Below, piece by piece: positions 8,391-15,772 of a stretch of 64,000 nucleotides of DNA (positions within the stretch are counted from its first letter, which is position 1; every line of letters starts with the position of its first letter). The position numbers and the translations under genes were made by a program. This stretch comes from Rhodopseudomonas telluris (GTDB lineage: Bacteria; Pseudomonadota; Alphaproteobacteria; Rhizobiales; Xanthobacteraceae). The stretch lies in assembly GCF_042432815.1 (NCBI RefSeq), contig NZ_JBHLWM010000005.1, positions 310,001-374,000 on the forward strand, read 5' to 3'. The notes under the pieces are model-generated. The model was not told the origin of the DNA. It did not search any database and was given only the letters and a program-made list of their open reading frames with translations.

Positions 8391-9665
8391 TTACCGCTTG
8401 TTGGCGCCCATATAGCCGAACAGGAATCCCGCGACCTTACGCATCTGAATTTCCTCGCTGCCTTCGGTGATGCGATAGCGGCGGTGGTGGCGGTAGATGT
8501 GCTCGAACGGCTTGTGCCGCGAATAGCCGATGCCGCCGTGGACTTGAATGGCGCGGTCGGACGCCTGGCCGCACAGCCGGTTCGCCCAGTAGTTACACAT
8601 CGACACCTTGTCGGACAGCGTGTGCTCGACCTGCGCCTGGGTCATCTGGTCCATCTCCCACGCGGTCTTGCGGATCAGGAGCCGCAGCATCTCAGCCTGG
8701 GTCGCCAGTTCGACCAGCGGGAACTGGATCGCCTGGTTGCGCGCCAACTCCTCGCCGAACGGCTTGCGCTCACGCGCGTACTTCACGCTCTCGTTGATGC
8801 AGAACACCGCCGCGCCGAGCGAGCTCGCCGCCTGACGGATCCGATTCTCGTGCACGAAGCATTGCGCCAGCGACAGGCCGCGCCCGACCTCGCCGAACAG
8901 CGCCTCCTCGGTGACGAACACGTCCTTGAACGACACCCGCGGATGGTCGGTCGGCATGTTGAAGGTCCAGAGATATTCCTCGACCTTCACGCCCGGCGCA
9001 TCGGCCGGCACCAGGAAGCAGGTAATGCCGCGCGCGTCCCCGTCGTTGCCCGAGGTGCGGGCGAACAGCGCGCAATGCGTCGCGACGTGCATGCCCGTCG
9101 TCCACATTTTCTCGCCGTTGATGACCCAGCCCTTCTTGCCGTCGCGTGTCGCCTCTTCGGCGCGCGTCTCCATATGGGTCGCGTCGGAACCGTGATCGGG
9201 TTCGGTGAGACCAAACGTGATGCGATACTTGCCCTTGATCGAACCGTCGATCATCGCCTTCTGATCGTCGCGACCGTACAGATCGAGCATCTTCACGATC
9301 GGAAAGTTGCCGACGATCGAGTGTTCGTTTTGCAGATCGTTGTGCAGGCCGAGGCCCTTGGCGGCGAAGTGCTCGCGGATCACTGCCATCCACAAATTGC
9401 TGCCATCCTGCCCACCATAGCGCTTCGGGATCGCGAAGCGCAGATGCCCGGCGTCGTCGGCGAGGTCCTTCGCCTTGCGCAGCAGCTCTTCCCATTCGTG
9501 GCGCGGCAGACCGCCGTTCTCGAAATCGGTCCGTGCCCATTCGCGGCGATGATCGAAGAAGCGGATATTATCGTCCGCCTGTTCCAGCGGCTTGATCTTG
9601 GCGTCGATGAAGCGATCGAGCTCGGCGAGATAGGCGACCAGATCCGGCGGCAGAGAAAAATCCAA
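8391..9665 (-). CDS. Acyl-CoA dehydrogenase
   Basis: A 424-residue FAD-dependent acyl-CoA dehydrogenase, oxidising acyl-CoA to 2-enoyl-CoA and passing electrons to ETF. FGLTEPDHGSDAT marks the FAD/substrate middle domain, KMWTTG follows, and the C-terminal region has QVHGGIGYS and YRITEGSEEIQ. The glutamate of TEGSEE is where the usual catalytic base sits, so it should be a true dehydrogenase. I chose a TTG start at 9665: GGGAG lies seven bases upstream and family-like sequence (DFSLPPDL) begins there; the frame is open further but has no likely start. It is divergent from the crotonase at 9792, with a palindrome in the shared 126-base gap. The length and C-terminal HHRRYRITEG resemble the dehydrogenase part of the ACAD10/11 group, so it may serve the kinase-type pathway nearby; this is inference. 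Confidence 0.88.
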   Translation of the reverse strand: MDFSLPPDLVAYLAELDRFIDAKIKPLEQADDNIRFFDHRREWARTDFENGGLPRHEWEELLRKAKDLADDAGHLRFAIPKRYGGQDGSNLWMAVIREHFAAKGLGLHNDLQNEHSIVGNFPIVKMLDLYGRDDQKAMIDGSIKGKYRITFGLTEPDHGSDATHMETRAEEATRDGKKGWVINGEKMWTTGMHVATHCALFARTSGNDGDARGITCFLVPADAPGVKVEEYLWTFNMPTDHPRVSFKDVFVTEEALFGEVGRGLSLAQCFVHENRIRQAASSLGAAVFCINESVKYARERKPFGEELARNQAIQFPLVELATQAEMLRLLIRKTAWEMDQMTQAQVEHTLSDKVSMCNYWANRLCGQASDRAIQVHGGIGYSRHKPFEHIYRHHRRYRITEGSEEIQMRKVAGFLFGYMGANKR

Positions 9666-9702
9666 GGCGTGCTCCCACAGTCTTCGTGTTGTTGTTGATC
9701 TT

Positions 9703-9720
9703 GTTAAGCGAGTGATTAAC
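9703..9720. promoter_or_regulatory. Candidate operator palindrome (GTTAA-N8-TTAAC)
   Basis: A perfect 5-base inverted repeat with an 8-base spacer lies between the divergent acyl-CoA dehydrogenase and crotonase genes. It could be a regulator site for both. Arms this short can arise by chance. Confidence 0.35.
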
Positions 9721-9791
9721 ATGCGCCGCGCACGACAAGTCAAGCGCGCTTCAGCCGCATCAATTCTGCTCAACGAAAAAAGGAAACGTCG

Positions 9792-10571
9792 ATGGCGCTG
9801 CAATTCTCCACCGTGACCCGCAAGGGCCCGATCACCATCGTCATGCTGTCGCGGCCCGAAGTGTACAACGCGCTGCATACCGACGCGCATTACGAACTCG
9901 AAGGCGTGTTCAACGACTTCGCGGCCGATCCCGAGCAATGGGTGGCGATCGTCACCGGCGCCGGTGACAAGGCGTTTTGCGCCGGCAACGATCTGAAGTG
10001 GCAGGCGTCCGGCGGCAAGCGCGGCTGGGGCGAAAGCGGCTTCGGCGGCCTCACCTCGCGGTTCGATTGCGACAAGCCGATCATCGCCGCCGTCAACGGC
10101 GTGGCGATGGGCGGCGGCTTCGAGATCGCGCTCGCCTGCGACCTGATTATCGCGTCGGAGAACGCCACCTTTGCGTTGCCGGAGCCGCGCGTCGGCCTCG
10201 CCGCACTCGCCGGCGGCCTGCACCGCCTGCCCCGCCAGATCGGCCTGAAGCGCGCGATGGGGATGATCCTGACCGCGCGGCATGTCAAAGCGCAGGAAGG
10301 TTATGAGCTCGGCTTCGTCAACGAAGTCGTCCCGCAAGGCCAGGCGCTCGCCGCGGCCGAGCGCTGGGCCGAAACGATCTGCACCGTCTCGCCGATGTCC
10401 ATCCGCGCCTCAAAGCAGACGCTGAGCCGCGGCCTGGAAGTCTCGCTGCCGCAAGCGATCGCCGAGCAGCGCGACTACCCGGCGGTGAAGGCCATGGTCG
10501 CGTCGCAGGACTACATCGAGGGACCGAAGGCGTTCTCGGAAAAGCGCAAGCCGAACTGGACGGGGAAGTAG
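9792..10571 (+). CDS. Enoyl-CoA hydratase
   Basis: A 259-residue crotonase-fold protein with both catalytic glutamates of the classical hydratases: E111 in GGGFEIALACD and E131 in LPEPRVG. AFCAGNDLKW forms the acyl-CoA pocket near residues 61-70. It should hydrate trans-2-enoyl-CoA to 3-hydroxyacyl-CoA in beta-oxidation. ATG at 9792; the upstream AAAAAAGGAAA serves as ribosome binding site. It is divergent from the acyl-CoA dehydrogenase, whose product would be its substrate. Of the three crotonases in this island it is the only one with the full catalytic pair. Confidence 0.9.
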   Translation: MALQFSTVTRKGPITIVMLSRPEVYNALHTDAHYELEGVFNDFAADPEQWVAIVTGAGDKAFCAGNDLKWQASGGKRGWGESGFGGLTSRFDCDKPIIAAVNGVAMGGGFEIALACDLIIASENATFALPEPRVGLAALAGGLHRLPRQIGLKRAMGMILTARHVKAQEGYELGFVNEVVPQGQALAAAERWAETICTVSPMSIRASKQTLSRGLEVSLPQAIAEQRDYPAVKAMVASQDYIEGPKAFSEKRKPNWTGK

Positions 10572-10605
10572 TTCGGCGGCTGGTTCCTGAGCACGACATC
10601 TGCTC

Positions 10606-10686
10606 GTCATTGCGAGGAACGCAGCGACAAAGCAATCCTGAGACTCGCCGCGGAGCGCTGGATTGCTTCGCTCCGCTCGCAATGAC
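10606..10686. repeat. Dispersed inverted repeat, family A copy 3
   Basis: GTCATTGCGAGGAACGCAGC at the left and GCTCCGCTCGCAATGAC at the right, with GCAATCC and GGATTGC inside. It follows the enoyl-CoA hydratase stop by 34 bases. Confidence 0.85.
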
Positions 10687-10717
10687 GAAGCTTAGCGGCG
10701 GAGCACCGCTTGTCCCC

Positions 10718-10868
10718 GTCATTCCGGGGCGCGAGCGCAGCTCGCGAACCCGGAATCCATACGCCGCAGCATTCGCTGTGACGCATGGCGGGCAACCGAC
10801 ACTTCGCTCAACAAACAGCACAGGGGATATGGATCCCGGGTTCGCGCTTCGCGCGCCCCGGAATGACG
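10718..10868. repeat. Dispersed inverted repeat, family B copy 2
   Basis: GTCATTCCGGGGCGCGAGCG at the left, GCGCGCCCCGGAATGAC at the right, with CGGAATCCATA and TATGGATCCCGGG inside. Together with the family A copy it fills most of the 351-base gap between convergent genes; the remaining bases hold nothing recognisable. Confidence 0.85.
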
Positions 10869-10922
10869 AACGATAGGTGTCGGACGCGGCGACGGCGAGC
10901 CGATCAGGGCTCAGCGGACCAA

Positions 10923-11297
10923 CTAATTCTGTTTCCGCTCGCGCCGATAGCTCGCGTAGTTCGGCTGATCGACCGCGAGCTTGGCCATTGTGGTTTGCCA
11001 CAGATGGTCCTGCAAACCGGGCGACGACAGATCCATCGTACCGGCGGCGATGCGCTCGGAGAGCAGGCTGTTGAGTTCGAGCAGCGAGCCATCGACGCCG
11101 AGCAGGTCCTTCAGGCTCGCCAACTCCGCGGCATCGCTTCGATCCGCCAGCGTCAGCTGCCGTGTCACTAGATCGAGCGCGTTGATGCCGACGCGCAGCT
11201 TGAAGGCGGCGTGGCCGGTGATCTGCGGCGCGATGTGGTCGCGCAGGAAATCGGCGACCGCCTTGATTAGTTCGTCGGGCCTCGGTTCGTCCTGCAT
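10923..11297 (-). CDS. Small DUF6285/LvaB-like protein, partner of the kinase-like gene
   Basis: A 124-residue soluble protein. Leu-, Asp- and Ala-rich helices dominate; there is no signal peptide and no metal-binding cluster. It begins 18 bases after the APH-fold protein stop, in the same operon. Small proteins of this size and sequence style (DUF6285) are found almost only next to such kinases. The best-studied, LvaB of Pseudomonas putida, is needed for the LvaA 4-hydroxyacyl-CoA kinase step of levulinate breakdown, as I recall. I infer that this protein helps the kinase at 11316-12311; no catalytic residues can be assigned. Confidence 0.72.
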   Translation of the reverse strand: MQDEPRPDELIKAVADFLRDHIAPQITGHAAFKLRVGINALDLVTRQLTLADRSDAAELASLKDLLGVDGSLLELNSLLSERIAAGTMDLSSPGLQDHLWQTTMAKLAVDQPNYASYRRERKQN

Positions 11298-11315
11298 CGG
11301 CTTCGCCTTTCCTAA

Positions 11316-12311
11316 CTAACCGCGCGGCGCCAACAGCCGCAGCAGATCGATCTCGGTCTCCGACGAGCGCCGGCCGATCATCGCGCGCTCCATCGAGTGA
11401 TCGGGGCCTTGGCGGAAGCGCTGCATCATGCCGCAGCACATGATGCCCCAGCGCAGCGTGCCCATCACTTCCCAGAACTTGACGCGATCCGCATCGACGG
11501 TGCCGCCGGCTTCCCGATAGCCCGCGAACATCTCCTCGCGCGAGCCGAGGCCGCCGACAGGCTTGTCGATCTCGCCGAACCGCCACGAATTGACGCAGAC
11601 CCAGCCGAGGTCTTCCATCGGATCGCCGCAATGCGCCAGCTCCCAGTCGAGCACCGCGCGCACGCCGTCAGGCCCGATGATCAGATTGCCGTGGCGGAAA
11701 TCGCCGTGCACCAGCGTGATCGCTCGCGATACGCCGGGATCGTGATCGGCGAGCCAGCGCAGCGCCAGTTCGAACACCGGGCGCGGCCAGTCCATCGCGC
11801 GATAATCCTCGCGCAACAAACCGATCTCCTCGGTCGAACTGATCGTGCGCAGCTCAGGCAACGCAGACCGATCGATGCCGTGCAGGCCGGCGAGGATCGT
11901 GCCGATCTGCCGCGCCAGCCTCGGCCGGGCGTCGGCGAACTGTTCGTCCCGCAGGATCTTGCGTGGGATGGTTTCGCCGTCGACCTTCTGCATGACGAAG
12001 CCGGCGCCGAGCTGATCGTCGTCGGTCAGCACGTGCAGAACGCGCGGCGACGGCACGCCGGCGTCGAAAGCAAGCCGCATCAGCTCCGCTTCCGCATCAA
12101 GGCCCGCCGCGCGGCCGGATACGCTGCCATAGCCCGGAGGCGAGCGGCGCAGGATCGCCGCGATATCGCCATCCGGCCGCTCGATCACGAACGACCATGT
12201 CTCCTGGCTCGCGCCGCCGGAGAGCTGCGCGGCGGCGCGAATTCCCGTCGCGCCCGCGCACCAGCGCCTGACGCTGTGCGCGAGCGCGTCCGCAATCGCG
12301 GGCTGGGCCAT
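11316..12311 (-). CDS. APH-fold phosphotransferase (LvaA / ACAD10-11 N-domain-like)
   Basis: A 331-residue aminoglycoside-phosphotransferase-fold protein. The catalytic loop VHGDFRHGNLI lies near residue 195, with the metal-binding DWELAHCGDPMEDLG following at about 215. SGGASQETW near residue 31 is the nucleotide loop. This branch is not a drug-resistance enzyme. Relatives phosphorylate the hydroxyl of 4-hydroxyacyl-CoA (LvaA) or form the kinase half of ACAD10/ACAD11. It stands six bases after a PaaG-like crotonase and 18 bases before the small DUF6285-type gene, all on the minus strand. The setting suggests a route for gamma-hydroxy acids, whose substrate here is unknown. Confidence 0.82.
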   Translation of the reverse strand: MAQPAIADALAHSVRRWCAGATGIRAAAQLSGGASQETWSFVIERPDGDIAAILRRSPPGYGSVSGRAAGLDAEAELMRLAFDAGVPSPRVLHVLTDDDQLGAGFVMQKVDGETIPRKILRDEQFADARPRLARQIGTILAGLHGIDRSALPELRTISSTEEIGLLREDYRAMDWPRPVFELALRWLADHDPGVSRAITLVHGDFRHGNLIIGPDGVRAVLDWELAHCGDPMEDLGWVCVNSWRFGEIDKPVGGLGSREEMFAGYREAGGTVDADRVKFWEVMGTLRWGIMCCGMMQRFRQGPDHSMERAMIGRRSSETEIDLLRLLAPRG

Positions 12312-12317
12312 TCGCGG

Positions 12318-13118
12318 TTACTTGCCCTTGAACTGCGCGGGGCGCTTCTCGAGAAACGCGCCGACGCCTTCCTTGAAGTCATCGGTGGAGCCTGCGATGC
12401 GCTGCGATTCGAACTCGAGGTTGAGCTGCTCCTCGAACGAATTCTCCGGCGAGTCCCAATACAGCTTGCGGATCAGCGACAGCGCGATGGTCGGACCGTT
12501 GGCGAGCTCCTGCGCCAGCTTCATGGTCTCGGCCCACAGCTCGGCATCGTCGTGGACGCGATTGACGAGGCCCCATTCCAGCGCCTTCTCGGCCGGCAGC
12601 TTCTCGCCGAGCAGCGACAATTCGACCGAGCGCGCCTTGCCGATCAGGCGCGGCAGCAGCCAGGTCGAGCCGCAATCCGGAACGAGACCAATGCGGCGGA
12701 ACGCCTGCAGGAAGTAGGACGACTTTGCGCACAAGATCATGTCGCCCATCAGCGCGAAGCTCATGCCAGCGCCTGCGGCAGGGCCATTCACCGAGGTGAC
12801 GATCGGGCAATGCAGCTTGCGCAGCCGGCGCAGGAACGGATGGAAGGCGGTCTCGAGCGCGGCGCCCGCGCCCTTGCCGCTCTGGCTCATGTTGTTGCCG
12901 GAGTTGCGGCCCTGCAGATTGGCGCCGGTGCAGAACGCGCGGCCCGCGCCGGTGATGACGAGGCAACGTACTTCGGCGCGCTTGTCTTCGATCGCATCGA
13001 GCGCCTCGCCGAGGCCGCCCAGCATGTCGATCGACACCGCGTTCATCACTTCCTGATGGTCCAGCTTCAGGACGGCGACCGGCCCTTCGAATTCGAGCGT
13101 GACGTGTTTGAACTGCAT
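12318..13118 (-). CDS. PaaG-like enoyl-CoA hydratase/isomerase
   Basis: A 266-residue crotonase-fold protein. AFCTGANL is near residue 61. Both classical hydratase glutamates are missing (serine at 120 in AGMSFAL, arginine in AFRRIG), but an aspartate is present at 148 in LVPDCGSTWLLPR. That arrangement is the one used by PaaG and other isomerases, and the C-terminal half (RIAGSTDDFKEGV, RPAQFKGK) also reads like PaaG. It could act as a cis/trans-enoyl-CoA isomerase in the island, or supply the ring-1,2-epoxyphenylacetyl-CoA isomerase absent from the paa cluster 36 kb away. ATG at 13118, with GAGGAAAC just upstream. It heads the operon with the kinase-like gene. Confidence 0.82.
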   Translation of the reverse strand: MQFKHVTLEFEGPVAVLKLDHQEVMNAVSIDMLGGLGEALDAIEDKRAEVRCLVITGAGRAFCTGANLQGRNSGNNMSQSGKGAGAALETAFHPFLRRLRKLHCPIVTSVNGPAAGAGMSFALMGDMILCAKSSYFLQAFRRIGLVPDCGSTWLLPRLIGKARSVELSLLGEKLPAEKALEWGLVNRVHDDAELWAETMKLAQELANGPTIALSLIRKLYWDSPENSFEEQLNLEFESQRIAGSTDDFKEGVGAFLEKRPAQFKGK

Positions 13119-13134
13119 AGTTTCCTCGCTGTGG

Positions 13135-13152
13135 ACCGCGTTATTCCGCGGT
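13135..13152. promoter_or_regulatory. Candidate operator palindrome (ACCGCG-N6-CGCGGT)
   Basis: A perfect 6-base inverted repeat in the 161-base region between the divergent PaaG-like gene and the SDR gene. It lies 17 bases upstream of the PaaG-like start, where a regulator could bind. Confidence 0.35.
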
Positions 13153-13279
13153 GTGGAAGGACTTCGTTCTCCGAGGCCATATTTGATTTTTGCGACGCGC
13201 TTGTCCATGGTCGGACGACGATAGCAGCGCACGGCCGTGGTCACGGTTTAGCGCCCAACAACAAAAATGGAAACGCTGT

Positions 13280-14059
13280 ATGAGCATTTTCGATCTGAGC
13301 GGCCGTGTCGCGGTCGTCACCGGGGGCAATGGCGGCATCGGTCTCGGCATGGCGCAGGCGCTCGCCGCGGCCGGTTGCAACGTCTCGATCTGGGGCCGCA
13401 ATCCGGACAAGAACAAGGCCGCCGTGCAGAGTCTCGCGGGCGCGCGCGGCAAGGCCGAAGCCCAGGTCTGTGACGTCACCGACCCGGCGTCGGTCAAGGC
13501 CGCAATGGAAGCGACGCTGAAGACCTTCGGCCGCGTCGACGGCTGCTTCGCCAATGCGGGCATCGGCGGCGGCGGACGCCAGGCCTTTATCGATCGCACC
13601 GAGGAGCAGTGGCGCACAATGTTCGCCACCAATCTCGACGGCGTCTTCCACGCCTTCCAGGCCGCAGCGCGGCATATGACCGAGCGCGCCGCGAATGGTG
13701 ATCCGTTCGGACGGCTGGTGGCGACCTCGAGCCTCGCCTCGATCTTCGGCACCGCGCGTAACGAGCACTACGCGGCCACCAAGGCGGCGATCAACGCGCT
13801 GGTGCGCGCGCTCGCGGTCGAGCTCGCGCGCAACGGCGTCACCGCGAATGCCATCCTGCCCGGTTGGATCAAGAGCGACATGACCGCCGGCATCATGGGC
13901 AACGACAAGTTCGTCGCCAACGTGATGCCGCGTATTCCGGTGCGCCGGTTCGGCGAGCCTGAAGATTTCGGCGGCATCGCCGTGTATCTGATGAGCAAGG
14001 CGTCCTCGTATCACACCGCCGACACCTTCGTGATCGACGGCGGCTACACGGCGTTCTGA
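13280..14059 (+). CDS. SDR-family dehydrogenase (FabG/3-hydroxyacyl-CoA dehydrogenase-like)
   Basis: A 259-residue classical short-chain dehydrogenase with all expected residues: TGGNGGIG near residue 13, NAG near 87, the catalytic serine before the YAATK motif (about residue 158), and a DGGY C-terminal end. It should oxidise or reduce a hydroxy/keto group with NAD(P). ATG at 13280 begins family-like sequence. It is followed 34 bases later by the thiolase-like gene and is divergent from the PaaG-like/kinase operon. It may perform the 3-hydroxyacyl-CoA oxidation step, or a keto-acyl reduction like LvaD; the sequence does not decide. Confidence 0.87.
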   Translation: MSIFDLSGRVAVVTGGNGGIGLGMAQALAAAGCNVSIWGRNPDKNKAAVQSLAGARGKAEAQVCDVTDPASVKAAMEATLKTFGRVDGCFANAGIGGGGRQAFIDRTEEQWRTMFATNLDGVFHAFQAAARHMTERAANGDPFGRLVATSSLASIFGTARNEHYAATKAAINALVRALAVELARNGVTANAILPGWIKSDMTAGIMGNDKFVANVMPRIPVRRFGEPEDFGGIAVYLMSKASSYHTADTFVIDGGYTAF

Positions 14060-14093
14060 CGAACACAACCTCCACCAACAAGAAGAAAAGCAG

Positions 14094-15605
14094 ATGGCCA
14101 GCCAACTTCCGCCCGAGCGCATTCCAGTCATCGTCGGTGTCGGCGAAATCGCCGATCATCCTAAAGACATCGCGCAAGGTCTGGAGCCGCTGGCCCTGCT
14201 GGACGCCGCCGTGCGGCGCGCCGGCGACGACAGCTCCGCCGCGCTACTACGCGAGATCGACTCGATCGATATCGTCAACTTCCTGAGCTGGCGCTATCAC
14301 GATCCGGAGCAGCAGCTCGCCAAGCGGCTGGGCGTCACGCCGCGGCACTGCTTCTACGGGCCGGTCGGCGGCGAGAGCCCGATCCGTTTCATCCATGAGG
14401 CGGCGCTGCGCATCCAGCGCGGCGAAGCAAATGTCGCGGTGGTGTGCGGCGCCGAAGCGCAATCGACCGCGACCAAAGCGGCGCGCGCCAAGCTCGAACT
14501 GCCGTGGACACCGTTCGCCAGCGATGCCCCGGAGCCGAAGCGCGGCGCAGCGTTCCAGAAGCCACTCGCGACGCAGCTCGGTATCGCGCGACCAATCACC
14601 GTGTATCCGCTCTATGAAGCAGCAACTGCTGCGCACTGGGGCCAGACCCCGCGTCAGGCCCTCGACGAGTCGGGCGTGCTGTGGTCGCGCTACGCGCAGG
14701 CTGCGGCAGCGAACCCGAATGCCTGGATCAAGCGCGCTTACACGCCGGGCGAAATCACCACGCCGTCCGCCGACAACCGGCTGATCGCCTGGCCCTACAC
14801 CAAGCTGATGGTCGCCAATCCGAGCGTGAATTTCGGCGGCGCAGTGCTGCTGACGTCGCTTGCGAAAGCACGCGAGGCCGGCATTCCCGAAGGCAAGCTG
14901 ATCTACATCCACGGCGGCGCGTCGGCCGAAGAGCCGCGCGATTTCCTGGCGCGCGATCAATTCATGCAGAGCCACGCCCAGAACGCGGTGCTGGAGACGA
15001 TCAAGGCGATGGTCGACGGCGACGGCCGCGCCTTCGATGCGATCGAGCTGTATTCGTGCTTCCCGGTGGTGCCGAAGATGGCGCGACGAACGCTCGGGCT
15101 CGGCGACGACGTGCAGCCGACCGTGACCGGCGGCCTGACATTCTTCGGCGCGCCGCTCAACACCTACATGACCCACGCCGCCTGCGCGATGGTGCGCAAG
15201 CTGCGCGACGGCGGCAAGCGCGGCCTGCTGTACGGCCAGGGCGGCTTCGTCACCAAGCACCACGCGCTCGTGGTGTCGCGCGAGGCGCCGGAGTCGGCAC
15301 TCGATGAGAATGTCAGCGTCCAGGCCAGGGCCGACGCGGCTTACGGCGAGGTGCCGCCATTCGTCACCGAGGTCACCGGCGACGCAGCCATTGAGAGCTC
15401 CACGGTGATCTACACCGGCCGCGGCGAGGTCGAGCACGGCGTCGTTGTGCTGCGCACGCCCGATGGCGCCCGCACGCTCGCGCGGGTGCCGGCGCAGGAC
15501 CAGGCGACGCTGGCGGTGCTGACGGATTTGGATCGCACCCCGGTTGGCGCGCGTGGCGCGATATCGGCCGGTGCCGATGGCGTGCCGGAGTGGCGGGCGA
15601 GTTAA
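14094..15605 (+). CDS. Thiolase-fold protein, acetyl-CoA acetyltransferase-like, lacking the usual nucleophile
   Basis: A 503-residue protein of the long thiolase-like branch (about 100 residues longer than FadA) with an extra C-terminal domain from roughly residue 415. VVCGAEAQ lies near residue 120. Where biosynthetic and degradative thiolases carry the nucleophilic cysteine, this protein reads GGESPIRF. The usual C-terminal CGGGG is GQGGF. THAACAM near residue 360 keeps the histidine loop. It may still cleave or condense acyl-CoA in an unusual way, or act as a non-catalytic partner. It is probably co-transcribed with the SDR gene 34 bases upstream. The family is common in acyl-CoA degradation clusters, often annotated simply as acetyl-CoA acetyltransferase. 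Confidence 0.78.
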   Translation: MASQLPPERIPVIVGVGEIADHPKDIAQGLEPLALLDAAVRRAGDDSSAALLREIDSIDIVNFLSWRYHDPEQQLAKRLGVTPRHCFYGPVGGESPIRFIHEAALRIQRGEANVAVVCGAEAQSTATKAARAKLELPWTPFASDAPEPKRGAAFQKPLATQLGIARPITVYPLYEAATAAHWGQTPRQALDESGVLWSRYAQAAAANPNAWIKRAYTPGEITTPSADNRLIAWPYTKLMVANPSVNFGGAVLLTSLAKAREAGIPEGKLIYIHGGASAEEPRDFLARDQFMQSHAQNAVLETIKAMVDGDGRAFDAIELYSCFPVVPKMARRTLGLGDDVQPTVTGGLTFFGAPLNTYMTHAACAMVRKLRDGGKRGLLYGQGGFVTKHHALVVSREAPESALDENVSVQARADAAYGEVPPFVTEVTGDAAIESSTVIYTGRGEVEHGVVVLRTPDGARTLARVPAQDQATLAVLTDLDRTPVGARGAISAGADGVPEWRAS

Positions 15606-15656
15606 GCCGCACCCACTGAGCCGCACCGTACCGCGGCGGGTATGCGCCATTCCTTC

Positions 15657-15732
15657 GTCATTGCGAGCGAAGCGAAGCAATCCAGCTCAGTGCACCGAGC
15701 TGGATTGCTTCGCTTCGCTCCTCGCAATGACG
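15657..15732. repeat. Dispersed inverted repeat, family A copy 4
   Basis: GTCATTGCGAGCGAAGCG and CGCTCCTCGCAATGAC arms, with AATCCAGCTC and GAGCTGGATT inside; one of the most symmetrical copies. It lies between the convergent thiolase-like and efflux genes. Confidence 0.88.
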
Positions 15733-15772
15733 CCCAATGGAGGCGGTGCTACGCGACGATCGGCGTAGCAAC

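Noticed and set aside
10606..10868. Insertion sequence remnant
   Set aside because: No transposase-like frame or target duplication; the stretch is explained by family A and B repeats.
11316..12311. Aminoglycoside resistance kinase
   Set aside because: The fold is shared, but the operon has acyl-CoA enzymes and a DUF6285-type partner, which points to acyl-CoA metabolism.
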